Shown here in pieces: positions 43,701 to 54,309 of a DNA stretch of 64,000 bases. The DNA comes from Sabellastarte sp. h YS-2021 (taxonomy: Eukaryota > Annelida > Polychaeta > Sabellida > Sabellidae): contig OZ024931.1 in NCBI GenBank assembly GCA_964017235.1, positions 139,874,033 through 139,938,032 on the forward strand, read 5' to 3'. A program made the position numbers and the translations under genes. Each line of letters opens with the position of its first letter. The stretch's first letter is position 1. The notes below the pieces were generated by a model. It saw only the letters and a list, made by a program, of their open reading frames with translations, was not told where the DNA came from and searched no databases.

Positions 43701-45081
43701 TTTCAGGTCACTCAAGGCTGGAAAACCTCACATCTCAGGCTATGGCAAGGCTCAATACTGCATTCAGGCCTCCTACCCAAGCTGCCTACACTTCTATGTT
43801 TAGAGTATTCGTGGCATTCTGTGTGTATATGAAAGTAGCTATGGTAGATGTTCATGTGGGTGTGTTGCTAGCTTTCCTTGAATGTTTACATGTTAACAAA
43901 GTGTCAGTTCACATGGTATGTAACTATCTGTCAGCAATCAAAGCAAAATTTATTTGTTTGGGTTACCCACTGTGGCACTAGATGATAAAAAATTGCATTA
44001 TTTCATAAAATATCTAAAAATTAATCGTCCATTATGCATCACCAAATGTAACATTATCAGCATTGAAGATTTGTATGCCATGGTGGCTTGCTGTGATTCT
44101 CTGTATATGGGAGAAGTATATAAAGCTGTATTTCTTATAGCATTCTTTGGATTCTTTCGGATGTCAAATCTATGCCCCCACTCCAGCACCACTTTTGATT
44201 TCACCAGACATATAGCTGGGGGTGATGTTTTCTGGGATAATAATTCCTTAAAACTGCTGGTAAAGTGGTCTAAATCATTACAATCTAGAGATACAGTTAA
44301 GGTTATTTCTCTTCCTTCACTGGGCAGGGCTGCTATCTGTCCCCTACGGGCTGTAAAAAAGTTATACAAACTTTATAACCCTTCCAACAATGACCCCCTC
44401 TTTCAGTTTAAATACACTTCGGGTTGGAAGGTTCTTATTGATTCCAAAGTAAGAAAAACTTTATCTTATATAAATTCTCAGTTAGGCTACACTCCTCATT
44501 ATTTCACATTTCATTCATTTCGACGATCTGGGGCCTCATTGGCTTTTGCTTCTCATGTTCCCCTTCAACAGATAAAGATGCAGGGTACATGGTCATCTGA
44601 CTGTGTTTGGAACTACATACACACTAATCCTGATAATGCCAATCAGGTTGCTTCTACATTTCCAAAATATATACACTATAAATGCTTAAGTTGGGCTTTG
44701 AGGGATTTTTCATAATGTACTGGTTAAACTTTTTTCATACTTTGTCCTCTTTTAGGTCTTGACAGTGAAATTATATAACAAATTGTCAGGTATTGTGTAT
44801 ATAAGTCATTCTCTTTTAAATTGCAGTGGTCACCTTTCATTGTTTAGCTGTTATTATAAGTATGTTGGTAACTCGACTTCTTTGAGTTAAGGTGACCTTA
44901 TATGCGGTTTAACTTGTATCAAAATATTCATGTTAGAATCAAACTGGCCATTGTGTAACTGAGTGTGTATTTTTGGTCATTTTGGATTCGTATCTGTATT
45001 GTATCTGTGTATTCAATGGGATATGTACATACAATTAGTAGTGTAGTGTGTATTCTTAATAATTGTTAGTGTATGAATAAA
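40745..45081 (+). mobile_element. Fossil Ngaro/PAT-like YR retrotransposon
   Basis: All four parts are in order. Gag (40790-41460) has the zinc-binding-like pattern PWFCKMYQSGSCSFAKDH ... HICANCLEKGRQLNHPEKDC. RT (about 42400-43200) has RRVIVDLSWPQ, YKTDISRAFRHIKVD, YIDDYVGFGD and LLGHLLYIHKCVKPTRYF. RNase H (43230-43590) has HLDACLQGLGG and CDNLAVVQVLQSG. Recombinase (43680-44660) has YFTFHSFRRSGASLAF and QGTWSSDCVWNYIH. It ends near an AATAAA at 45076-45081. It is closely related to the 45.8-52.4 kb element but clearly older and broken in several places. No flanking repeats were found. Confidence 0.85.
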
Positions 45082-45082
45082 T

Positions 45083-45665
45083 TCATAGTACCCTCAGTCT
45101 GGTGTTGTGATTGTCTAAGGGGCTGTATGGGGGGACTGTGGTGTACAGGTAGATTTTAAGCTGCTTCCTGAAAGAGGCTAGGGAGGAAGAGATACAAATC
45201 TCATCCGGAAGATTATTCCAAACAGTAGGAGCCTCAAAAGCAAAACTACTACCAAACTGTTTCACAGATTTATGAACAGAAGGGTAGAACTTTGGAATAA
45301 TAAGGAAATTACCACCACTTTCACTGTGCTGGGTACTACAAGAACTGTTGTAGGAAGAAAGATATGAAGTAAAATAACCAGTGTCAAGAAACAAGAAACT
45401 AGTGTTGCTGTTTTAAAATCTGGGGGATGTTCGACAGGAAGCCATATAATTTCTTTAGCACAGGAGTTATATATGTATATCTACTGGTGTTTGATACAAT
45501 TCTGGCTACACTATTTTGGATTCACTGTAATTTATGTAAATTGAACTTAGAGAGATTCCTTAAAGGGGTTGCAGTAATCTAACAAACTACTAACAAGAGC
45601 ATTAGCCACATGTACAGAAGAATCATGAGTAAGAAACTGTCTGACTTGTCTGAAATCACGGAGTG
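45083..45665 (-). mobile_element. CR1/L2-like LINE, 3' end of the ORF2 fragment
   Basis: On the minus strand a decayed RT thumb region reads LLDYCNPF, NLHKLQ-IQNSVARIVSNTS and YTYITPVLKKL-WLPVEH. The typical C-terminal tail of CR1/L2-type LINEs follows: SFAFEAPTVWNNLPDEI and SLASFRKQLKIYLY. Frame changes and a stop divide it. The 5' part is missing, as is usual for LINE insertions. Confidence 0.75.
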
Positions 45666-45786
45666 GCACCAAACTTTATTACTTTTATCCCAACATTCAT
45701 TTGTCCATATGTCGTAATATTTCCAGTAGCAAGATATAATCACTTTATAGTGACTGTATGCCCCATATAAACATTTGCATTGCTTC

Positions 45787-46038
45787 TCATAAGTGGTGTT
45801 CAGGCATCACGGTTGTCAGTCCCCCACCCCAGGGAGCCAGTGTCTGAGAGGTTTGTAGGGTACCTTAATTTTCTGTGGGGTTCTTGGGTGTTGTTACAGG
45901 GATGTGTGTCACCCCCTCTTATTGGATGACCCAGAGGTCAAAGGGCATGCCCCTCACTGTTTCCCTCCAAAAATGTGTGTTTCCCTCCACTTGAATCTAA
46001 GTTTGTGAACTGGGTGGACGGTCATAAAAATTAAATTG
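45787..46038 (+). repeat. Split direct repeat A1
   Basis: This is the 252-bp left end of the YR element, repeated at 51598-51849 with one difference (A versus G near the end). It should contain the start of transcription. It has GC-richer sequence with CCCCCACCCCAGGG near its start. Confidence 0.92.
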
Positions 46039-46387
46039 AAATGTTGGATTGTTTTAATGCTTTTATGTGGTGTTTTTATCAGTGACATGTACATAGTACC
46101 AATTTTAATGTATGTAACTAACTGCTGAGTGTGATGATATATTTTTCACTCTGGAGAACCTTTGTTGTACTTGTGATGAAGTCGGGACTTTCAGTGTTGC
46201 AGTGAATCAGCAGAATTCAGTCTTCTTGACGACCTCAGGCTTGACTCTGTTGCTATCAAGGGACGGTCTAACCTATTTTCTTTACCCCTTGCTTTAATAG
46301 CCAAAGTCAATTCTGATATCGTGGAAGGCAGCATTCTGTGGGAGTTGTTCCCTTGTGTATTATAGAAATTTCGCAAACAGTATAAAT

Positions 46388-47631
46388 ATGGGAAAAAATA
46401 AGAACTGGTGTACAAAATGCACAAAGAAACACTATCCCCCAACTGGGAAAAAATGCATTATCAATACAGAAACACAGCACTTGGAGAAAGCGGCTGGCAG
46501 TGTGGCAGTGGAGGAAGGTGATGTTGTGCAGGACTATCTGTCGAGTCGTAAAGTATCCAAGAGCCTGGCTACTCCTGGGTGCAGCACCAGGGCGAGCACA
46601 ACCAAGAAGGACTTGTTTGTTGATGGGCCTGGTGCTCTTGGTCATGGTGACCTCAGTGACTCGTCAGGTGCTGACTCGACAGACTCAGAAGAGGACAGTG
46701 TGGATGTGCAAGCAAGAATTCTACAAGAACTGCAGAAGATGAACAGCAGGCTGGATGTGGTGGAGAAGCAGGTGGCAGAGGAGACCAGCAAGGCCAAGAA
46801 AGACACTAGAAAGAAGTTAAGTACTGTTGGTAAATTTGATAAAAGTGACTGTAAAGTAAAACAGAAAAGCAAATATGTTGTGTGTACTGATGAGTCATCT
46901 GAAGACTCAGATTTTCCAAGCTTGTATGATATAAAAACTTCAAAGGCTGTACAAAGAAAGATTGACCGTTCCCTGGCCAATTTGGACACAAGTTTTGTCC
47001 CACAAGGTAATGAAAATGCCCATAAACTCAAATCAAAACGGGGGGCCCTGTAGATGTTGTGGTGAATAAAAAAGTTGCATGGCCACATAAACATATCTTG
47101 GGGGGTTCGAACCGTCAAAGGGTAACATATGACCAGTTGACACTAACACAATTCATCCAAGGTTTTGTAAAAAATATCATTGATGAGTCTGATAGAAAAT
47201 GTAAGGATAAGATGTTGCATTACTTAGGAGACCTCATGGAGGACGCGACTGATTTCAGTTGGTCGAGTGCAAAATCAGCTCATGCAGTTCTCCTGTGTGA
47301 GATGGAGAGGGGTTCAGTTGACTGGTTCGATTCTACGCGTATTGACCGTATCAGGCGTGCGCATGCTCAACGTCACAATCCTCCATCAAAGCAAAATTGG
47401 CAAAAAAGCAATGATCAAACAAAAAAGCCATGGTTCTGCAAGGCATTCCAATCAGGTCTGTGCTCATACAGCAAAGACCATGAGCAGAATGGCAAGACCC
47501 ACAGACATGTTTGTGCCCATTGCCTTGCTCAAGGTCGTATTCTTACACATCCAGAAAAAGACTGTCTTTTTCTTAAGAAAACATCCAATAGCATGTCAAA
47601 AAACGAACATATGGCTGCTCAGCAGCACTAG
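46388..47631 (+). pseudogene. Gag-like region of the split-direct-repeat element
   Basis: It starts at MGKNKNWCTKCTKKHYPPTG, a Cys/His head shared with the 17-kb copy. A coiled-coil-like stretch follows (ARILQELQKMNSRLDVVEKQ). A core follows with WPHKHILGGSNRQRVTYDQL, MLHYLGDLMEDATDFSWSSA and CEMERGSVDWFDSTRIDRIR. It ends in the motif PWFCKAFQSGLCSYSKDH ... HVCAHCLAQGRILTHPEKDC, that is C-x7-C-x5-H with H-x-C-x2-C-x8-H-x4-C, probably zinc-binding. The role is RNA packaging and particle assembly by analogy with other gag proteins. Confidence 0.75.
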
Positions 47632-47654
47632 AGCTGGGCAGCTGTGATACACCA

Positions 47655-48530
47655 ATGCTTGGAGACAGTAAATGTGGTAAGAGTGTTATTCAGAACAGTG
47701 GAGCAAAAGGTGACAGCAGGTATCAGAAAATACCAGGTAGGTGTGTTTCTTCTAAAATTGGTCCTGATGTGTACACCAGAGTAATTTACAACTCCAAGCT
47801 GAGCAAGAGGGATGTGGAAGGCCTTATAGCAAGAGGTAACAGAGCTAGGTTTCTGAGACCAGGTAATGTGACCCCTGTGATGAAGCAAAATAGTAAAAAG
47901 GATGTTGGCAAGTATAACAGTCGTGTAGTTATCAATAAATGCATGGTTCACAGTAGAACTCCACACTCTCCTACTCCACACTTCCCTGAAGAAAAGGGGG
48001 GGGCACAAAAGAGGGGGTGTATGGACTCCGGTCGCACCGGCTATGAACAGTATATTGAAGGGAAGGCAAGGTGTGAAACAACCAGAGGTCTTGTGTAATA
48101 TCAGTGTCCACAATAGATTCACACCTTTGGTTGACACAAAAGACAATGGTACTGATTGGGAACAGGAAGAGAAAGGTGTTGTGCCAGAAGGCAATAGCCC
48201 CACAAAAAATGTGTCCATGAATAAGACTATTCACACAAATAATCAAAACAAAGTCTTGCTCTTTGACATAAATAATTGTGACGACAAATTCTTGAATGCG
48301 ACAGGCAAAAAGAAATTAGAGGAACTCTTGAAAGTAAAAGGGGACAAAAAGATTGTGCCTTTTGACCAATGGAGAAAACAATCTGATTTTGAATTTGGGT
48401 TTGTTCCTCTGTCAGATTTCATCCTACCAGATAGGTTTGATTGTGGGTCTGATCACAGGGGGACCCCTTTGAATTATACAGTCGGATCAGAAAAAGTGGT
48501 AAACTAAATTTTCTGGGATGTAGAATCCCT
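47655..48530 (+). pseudogene. Linker region between gag and RT
   Basis: The region encodes IYNSKLSKRDVEGLIARGN and LLFDINNCDDKFLNATGKK then FGFVPLSDFILP. These have counterparts in the 40.7-kb copy (MRIFDINGLEHKYLN, FNFGFIPIGEFRL). So this is a conserved part of the polyprotein of unknown function just before the RT. It is interrupted. Confidence 0.55.
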
Positions 48531-48657
48531 GTCCGCTCGCAATTGAATATTCTGGCCTGGCAAGAAATGTTGCAAGAATATTGGGATGTACAACTACTTG
48601 AATTACTGAAATTCGGATTCCACCCTCTGTTGTAAACGTGAAAACCACTCATCTGCT

Positions 48658-50076
48658 TTGCAGTACCCTTCTCATGTAGAGGCATATTTGCAAGAAGAAA
48701 TTGAACATGGTGCTATTCTTGGCCCATTCCAAAATAATCCGATTAAGAATTGTCATTTTTCCCCCTTTCTGACTCGGGAGAAATCCGGATCCGACAAGAG
48801 AAGAGTAATAATTGATCTGTCTTGGCCTCAGGGATGCTCAGTTAACTCTGGAATTGACAAAAACTCATATCTTGGCACAGATTTTGCCCTGACATTTCCA
48901 TCTGTTGATCATATAACAGCTGAGTTGACGCGTCTGGGCACTGCTGCCCATCTGTACAAGATTGACGTAAGTCGAGCTTTCAGACACGTGAAGTTGGACC
49001 CTTCAGATTATGACTTGTTGGGATTGTTCTGGAATGACATTACGTTCATTGATACGTGCCTGCCGTTCGGCGCACGGCACGGGACACAAATTTTCCAGCA
49101 TATAAGTGACGCCGTACATTACGGCTTGCGTCAACGTGGTCACTGCGTCATAAATTACGTGGATGATTTTGTGGGAGTGGGAACGCCTAGCGTCGCGTCT
49201 GCGTCATATGACTGCTTACTAGATCCATTGCGTCGTTTGGGCCTTGACGTCAGCAAGAAAAAGTTGTGTCCACCCAGTACAAAAGCTGTATGTCTGGGTG
49301 TCGAGATTGATACTGTCGCATGCACCATATCAGTCCCTCCTGACAAACTTCAACGCATACGTCATATAGTTGACGCATGGGGTAATAGACGTTTCTGTTC
49401 TGTCCGTCAGCTTCAATCATTGCTTGGTCATCTTATGTACATACAGAAGTGCATCAAGCCGTCACGTTACTTTGTAAACAGAATACTTGAACTATTAAGA
49501 AGTAATTATGACACCCATAGCATCACTTTGACACAAGACTTCAAAAGGGACATTAGATGGTTCAAAAAATTTCTGACCCAGTACAATGGTTCCTCATTCA
49601 ATGATCACAAACCTGTTCAGGCTGTTTTGGAACTAGATGCTTGTTTAACTGGTCTGGGGGGCAGGTACAATGAGAAAGTGTATCACCTGCCTATCGCAAG
49701 GCATTACAGAAATTTACACATAACTCAGCTTGAAATGATAAACATACTAGTGGCTATTAGAATTTTTGGCCCTACCTGGTCCCACAAAAAAGTTCTGATT
49801 AAGTGTGATAATCTGGCAGTAGTCCAGGTACTGCAAAGCGGGAGAACTAGAGATGCTTTTATGGCTGCTTGTGTGCGAAATGTGTGGCTGGAAGCCGCCT
49901 TATTTGACGTCCAATTGACTTATAAGCATGTCCCAGGAAAGCTTAATTCAGTAGCCGACTTGTTGTCCAGATGGCAGAACACTACTCATCAGTTTCACTT
50001 ATTGCAGTGTTTGGTACCTAACTTTTTGTGGGTACCTGTGAGTTCTGACTTATTAGAAATAAATAATGAAATTTAA
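48658..50076 (+). CDS. RT-RNase H of the split-direct-repeat element
   Basis: The frame is open for 472 codons. RT motifs: RRVIIDLSWPQ, YKIDVSRAFRHVKLD (motif A Asp), CLPFGARHGTQIF, NYVDDFVGVG (catalytic DD), then LLGHLMYIQKCIKPSRYF. RNase H: LELDACLTGLGG, HITQLEMINILVAIRI, CDNLAVVQVLQSG and HVPGKLNSVADLLSRW. It is the best-preserved coding part of the element. The end runs up to the recombinase ORF with an 11-base gap. Confidence 0.85.
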   Translation: MQYPSHVEAYLQEEIEHGAILGPFQNNPIKNCHFSPFLTREKSGSDKRRVIIDLSWPQGCSVNSGIDKNSYLGTDFALTFPSVDHITAELTRLGTAAHLYKIDVSRAFRHVKLDPSDYDLLGLFWNDITFIDTCLPFGARHGTQIFQHISDAVHYGLRQRGHCVINYVDDFVGVGTPSVASASYDCLLDPLRRLGLDVSKKKLCPPSTKAVCLGVEIDTVACTISVPPDKLQRIRHIVDAWGNRRFCSVRQLQSLLGHLMYIQKCIKPSRYFVNRILELLRSNYDTHSITLTQDFKRDIRWFKKFLTQYNGSSFNDHKPVQAVLELDACLTGLGGRYNEKVYHLPIARHYRNLHITQLEMINILVAIRIFGPTWSHKKVLIKCDNLAVVQVLQSGRTRDAFMAACVRNVWLEAALFDVQLTYKHVPGKLNSVADLLSRWQNTTHQFHLLQCLVPNFLWVPVSSDLLEINNEI

Positions 50077-50087
50077 ATCTTTGTAGT

Positions 50088-51108
50088 GTGTATGAGCTGA
50101 TAATAATGGATGCTATCTTTGTTTTAGGTCAAGAGCGAATTGCTGGGTTTGTGGCTGGTGCTTCCACACGGTTGAGGGATGCTTTCAGGCCAAAAACCAA
50201 GAGATGCTACCAATTGTTATTTAGAAACTTTGTGGGTTTCTGTGTATGTGCTGGCATCAGCTTAAAAAATGTGTCACTGTGTGTGGTCATGGCATATCTC
50301 GAATTTTTGGTAACAAATGGTGTGTCAGTTAACATGGTTGCAAACAATGTGTCGGCCATAAAGGCTAATTTTGTTATCTACAGTCTAGACCATTCCTTCT
50401 TGGACCATCCAAAAATTAGATATTTTTTAAAGTCCATGAAAATGACTAGGCCTCTGGCAGTTACAGACAGGCCTATTATGTCCATTGATATTCTCCATGC
50501 GTTTATCTCGGCTTGCAACTTCATTCCTTTTGGTCCTGTTTATGCAGCCATTTTTCTTATTGCTTAGTTTGGTTTCTTACGGATCTCAAACATTGCCCCA
50601 CATTCACTGAAAGAATATGATGCTACAAGGCATCTCACCCCCTCAGATGTCAATTTTTCAAAAAAATTTCATGTCCTTATCTTTGAAGTGGTCAAAGACG
50701 AATCAGTTTCGAGATAAGATTCAAACAATCACTCTTCCCAGGCTGCGACATAGCATCCGGTGTCCAGTGAAAGCTTTAAAAGCTGCCATGGCAATTTATA
50801 AACCTGGTCCCAGTGAACCTTTATTCCAGATCTATTCAGCTGGGAGGTGGACTGTATTAATAGATTCACGTATACGAAAAGTCCTGGCCAACTTAAATGA
50901 GAAATTGGGTTATCCAAGAAATAAATTCACATTCCACACATTCCGTAGGTCAGGAGCCACTCTGGCATACAGGTCGAATGCATCACTTCAATCCATAAAG
51001 GCTCATGGCTCCTGGTCTTCTGACTGTGTTTGGACTTATATACAGGAGAGTCAAGACTCTGGGAGGGAAATAGCTAGTACTTTTGCTCGTATTGTTCATG
51101 ATGTTTAA
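50088..51108 (+). pseudogene. Tyrosine recombinase of the split-direct-repeat element
   Basis: The core-binding half reads RLRDAFRPKTKRCYQLLFRNF and VSAIKANF. The catalytic half reads LSLKWSKTNQFRDKI, RCPVKALKAAMAIY, FHTFRRSGATLAYRSN and HGSWSSDCVWTYIQ; the HTFRRSG block holds the HxxR pair. It would insert the circular cDNA. The start region contains TGCTATCTTTGTTTTAGGTC, which is also a good splice-acceptor context and is conserved in the 43.7-kb copy. It has few interruptions. Confidence 0.8.
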
Positions 51109-51130
51109 CTACCTCTATTGGGCCTTTGAG

Positions 51131-51597
51131 GGTTTTATATATATATATATATACAGTATTTATATTATATACATACTTATATTTACACTTTATCCTGGGG
51201 CTGGTTACTTTATACTATTAAATGACTCAGTCTTAGTGGGTCGGGTTGCCCCTAGTGGTTATTCAGTCAGTCAGGTTGTGGGTTCAAATCCTCCCTCACT
51301 GTCTGTATCAGCCCTGGGCCAGTAGTTTGTATGGTGATAACTAATCAGTTAAATCATGTATTTGTATTTGCTTGAATTAACTCTGGTAATGTAATTCTTT
51401 ATGATTAAGTGTAATTCTTTACTGCTCTTTTACATGTCTGTATTTAGTGATGATTATGACAAAAACTATGTATTGTCTTGGGACTGTAAATACAATTAGT
51501 TATCATGTATACTGGATTGTGTAATCTTGTTGTGTATAATAATAAACCAATTACCTCCACTGGTCTTGTTTCTGACTCCTTGGGGTGGGGGGGACTG
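51131..51597 (+). repeat. Split direct repeat B1 with tRNA-like Pol III boxes
   Basis: This is a copy of 51929-52391. It begins with an AT run and holds an A-box-like GTTGCCCCTAGTGG (51245-51258). A perfect B box GGTTCAAATCC follows at 51281-51291. AATAAA lies at 51541-51546, a likely poly(A) signal for the element transcript. Confidence 0.88.
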
Positions 51598-51849
51598 TCA
51601 TAAGTGGTGTTCAGGCATCACGGTTGTCAGTCCCCCACCCCAGGGAGCCAGTGTCTGAGAGGTTTGTAGGGTACCTTAATTTTCTGTGGGGTTCTTGGGT
51701 GTTGTTACAGGGATGTGTGTCACCCCCTCTTATTGGATGACCCAGAGGTCAAAGGGCATGCCCCTCACTGTTTCCCTCCAAAAATGTGTGTTTCCCTCCA
51801 CTTGAATCTAAGTTTGTGAACTGGGTGGACGGTCATGAAAATTAAATTG
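51598..51849 (+). repeat. Split direct repeat A2
   Basis: This is the second copy of A, directly fused to the end of B1. The junction GGGACTGTCATAAG is what joined element ends would look like. Confidence 0.92.
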
Positions 51850-51928
51850 CCCACCCTCCCTTCCCTGTTTTTAAGCTCTTTTAATTCTGATCTTAATTGT
51901 TCTTAGTGGTTTACATGTGTATACAAGG

Positions 51929-52391
51929 GGTTTTATATATATATATACAGTATTTATATTATATACATACTTATATTTACACTTTATCCTGGGGCTGGTT
52001 ACTTTATACTATTAAATGACTCAGTCTTAGTGGGTCGGGTTGCCCCTAGTGGTTATTCAGTCAGTCAGGTTGTGGGTTCAAATCCTCCCTCACCGTCTGT
52101 ATCAGCCCTGGGACAGTAGTTTGTATGGTGATAACTAATCAGTTAAATCATGTATTTGTATTTGCTTGAATTAACTCTGGTAATGTAATTCTTTATGATT
52201 AAGTGTAATTCTTTACTGCTCTTTTACATGTCTGTATTTAGTGATGATTATGACAAAAACTATGTATTGTCTGGGGACTGTAAATACAATTAGTTATCAT
52301 GTATACTGGATTGTGTAATCTTGTTGTGTATAATAATAAACCAATTACCTCCACTGGTCTTGTTTCTGACTCCTTGGGGTGGGGGGACTGT
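51929..52391 (+). repeat. Split direct repeat B2 (right end of the element)
   Basis: This is the terminal copy of B. It carries the same boxes: A-like at 52039-52052, B box at 52075-52085, and AATAAA at 52335-52340. It ends GGACTGT at 52391. Confidence 0.9.
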
Positions 52392-52499
52392 GACATTTAA
52401 TCTGCACTATGTCTCACATTTACTGAGATTTTGTCCAACTTGTATAATAAAAAACCATTACTTACTTTGGATTTGCAAAAAAAGTTTATTGAGAACTCT

Positions 52500-52930
52500 G
52501 TTTGTTCAGACCAGCGGGTGTCTGAATTATAAACATTCTTTGAAAGGTTGAATGATCTTGTACGCTAATTAAGTGGATTACCCATTCACGTTTGATTACT
52601 GATTAGTCCATTTTAATTTATGTTAAGTGATTATTGAAATCCGTAGATACAATTGTCATTATTTACTTATGACTAAAAGTAAATTATATGCGAATTTGGT
52701 CACTTTGTATATTTGGCAAAGTTTGTGTTTGTTCAAACCAGCGGGTATCTGATTTCTAAAGCTTATCTGATTCAGTAGATTACACATTCAAGTCTGATTA
52801 CTGTTCAGTTCATTTAAATGTATTTTAAGTGATTATGGAAATGTGTGGATATAAATGTCATTATTTACTTATGATTGAAAGGAATTATATAAATACCTGG
52901 TCACTTTATTTATTTGGAGAAGCTTGTATA
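52500..52930. repeat. Two-copy tandem repeat of about 225 bp
   Basis: GTTTGTTCAGACCAGCGGGT (from about 52500) and GTTTGTTCAAACCAGCGGGT (from about 52728) begin two units. The units share GATTACTG-TCAGT, TAAGTGATTATGGAAATG, ATTATTTACTTATGA and GGTCACTTT-TATTTGG in order. They are diverged, so the duplication is old. No coding signal. Confidence 0.6.
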
Positions 52931-53761
52931 TCATTTGTAATCCTACCTAATGTTTACTGAATGTGTGCTGAAAGAAGAAAAGGCTTACCAACTTTTGGTA
53001 TTGTAAACAGAATATTAAATATCAGTACATTGACTATCATCAGCTTATTCCGGATATGAATATTGCATTGATTTTTTGTCTGCATAGAAATGCGGAAATT
53101 AGTCAAATAAAAAATAAATAATAAGTCGAACAATCCACTGCAATATAACCAATAAATTATAGTAGTTGATGAAGGTCTTCGTCTAAAGAGAAATAAATAA
53201 AATTGAGAAAATAAATGTTTGTACACAATAGGAAAACTTCCCAAATGACATATGCAGAAAAAATCATGAATAAAAATAACATTAGACGAGTCCGTAGCAG
53301 GAGTATTATATTGTTAATCTTCATGAGTGATATATTGTTTCTGTATACTTGTAATAGGGGAAGTTTTACTTTTATCATCCACCATTTATTATGCTTTACG
53401 AGTTTAAATTATCCATATTTAAACATAGAATGTGGGAAAAGGCTATCAAGTATGCAGGAGCACAAGTGAATATATACCACTCAATATATAACTTGCTATT
53501 TCTCAGCCATTTCTGCATGGAATTTTATGAAATAACTACCAGTATGAAGGCCTTTCTAATGATATATAATATATATTTGTAGGTTACACAGTTTCTGAGG
53601 TATTGTTGAAATAAAAACCGGAACTCATTGACACTAATCATCCATGGTACGGAGCCTCCGATGTATATGAAAAAATCTATCCAGCTCTTTATATCCCCCA
53701 TTTACGTCATGTACAGCTCACGGTGGATAACAAAAAGATTATATGTAGCCCATGTTTGCCA
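52931..53761. other. Non-coding, no gene recognised
   Basis: Very AT-rich. The short ORFs here are composition artefacts. Confidence 0.4.
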
Positions 53762-54263
53762 ATGTGTCTTTTTATTTATTTATCTATTTATAACAATCGT
53801 GCTCTCGGCACAAGAATTACATAAGTATATTTACATATACATACAGATACAAATACATGCATACAAACAGATAAACAAAAATTTCTATTTTATATTTACA
53901 TTTTTTCTAAGTAATACATAATAAGGTAAGCATACTATCAATTTCTTCTTTAATAAATTGGGTACAGTTTTTGTCTCTAATATATAAAAGATCTAAAATG
54001 TTATCAACAACTACAACACCCTCCTCACTATACATGGCTTCCAAAGTGTTCATTATCTTTATGTTAAATAGACCTGGTGGCATACACACTTCTTCCCTGA
54101 AACAATTTAACTCATTGGATGTGGTTTTTATATTTTCACCAACATTAGATTTGCTACCCATCAACAGAATTTTTCCACAAAGTCTAGCAATTGAATTGTA
54201 AGTATTAACTATACTGTGAAGAAACCGATTGAACCTCGTGTGTTTTTCTTGAATGAGCTCCAT
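53762..54263 (-). other. Hypothetical 118-codon ORF with a retroelement-like tail
   Basis: The minus-strand ORF 54263-53907 encodes MELIQEKHTRFNRFLHSIVN ... EEIDSMLTLLCIT, with no domain that I recognise. Downstream on the same strand comes TTCTTGTGCCGAGAGCACGA, then AAATAGATAAATAAATAAAAA (53790-53762). That is a simple repeat tail of the kind that ends LINE or SINE copies. It may be a retroelement remnant or a retrocopied host fragment. Confidence 0.3.
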
Positions 54264-54309
54264 GTTTGCCTAACATTCACTGTCTAAATTTAAATACATT
54301 CATAGGATT

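Larger units (their letters stand above)
45787..52391 (+). mobile_element. Ngaro/PAT-like YR retrotransposon with complete split direct repeats
   Basis: The layout is A1 (45787-46038), genes (46388-51108), B1 (51131-51597), A2 (51598-51849), a short unique stretch, B2 (51929-52391). B1 abuts A2 directly, which mimics the joined ends of a circular intermediate. This A1 ... B1A2 ... B2 pattern defines the split-direct-repeat YR elements. A1 and A2 differ at one base in 252. B1 and B2 differ at about three bases plus run lengths in 460. The insertion is therefore young. The coding part nevertheless shows roughly half a dozen breaks. The element ends TCATAAG... and ...GGACTGT; no target duplication is evident, as expected. 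Confidence 0.92.

Noticed and set aside
43998-44369. 123-codon minus ORF opposite the recombinase
   Set aside because: Antisense of a recognised recombinase part.
46642-47118. 158-codon minus ORF opposite gag
   Set aside because: Antisense shadow of the gag-like region.
51245-51300. True tRNA gene
   Set aside because: A- and B-box-like words are present but no acceptor stem closes and the anticodon arm is not formed. It is tRNA-like only, and present in both B repeats.
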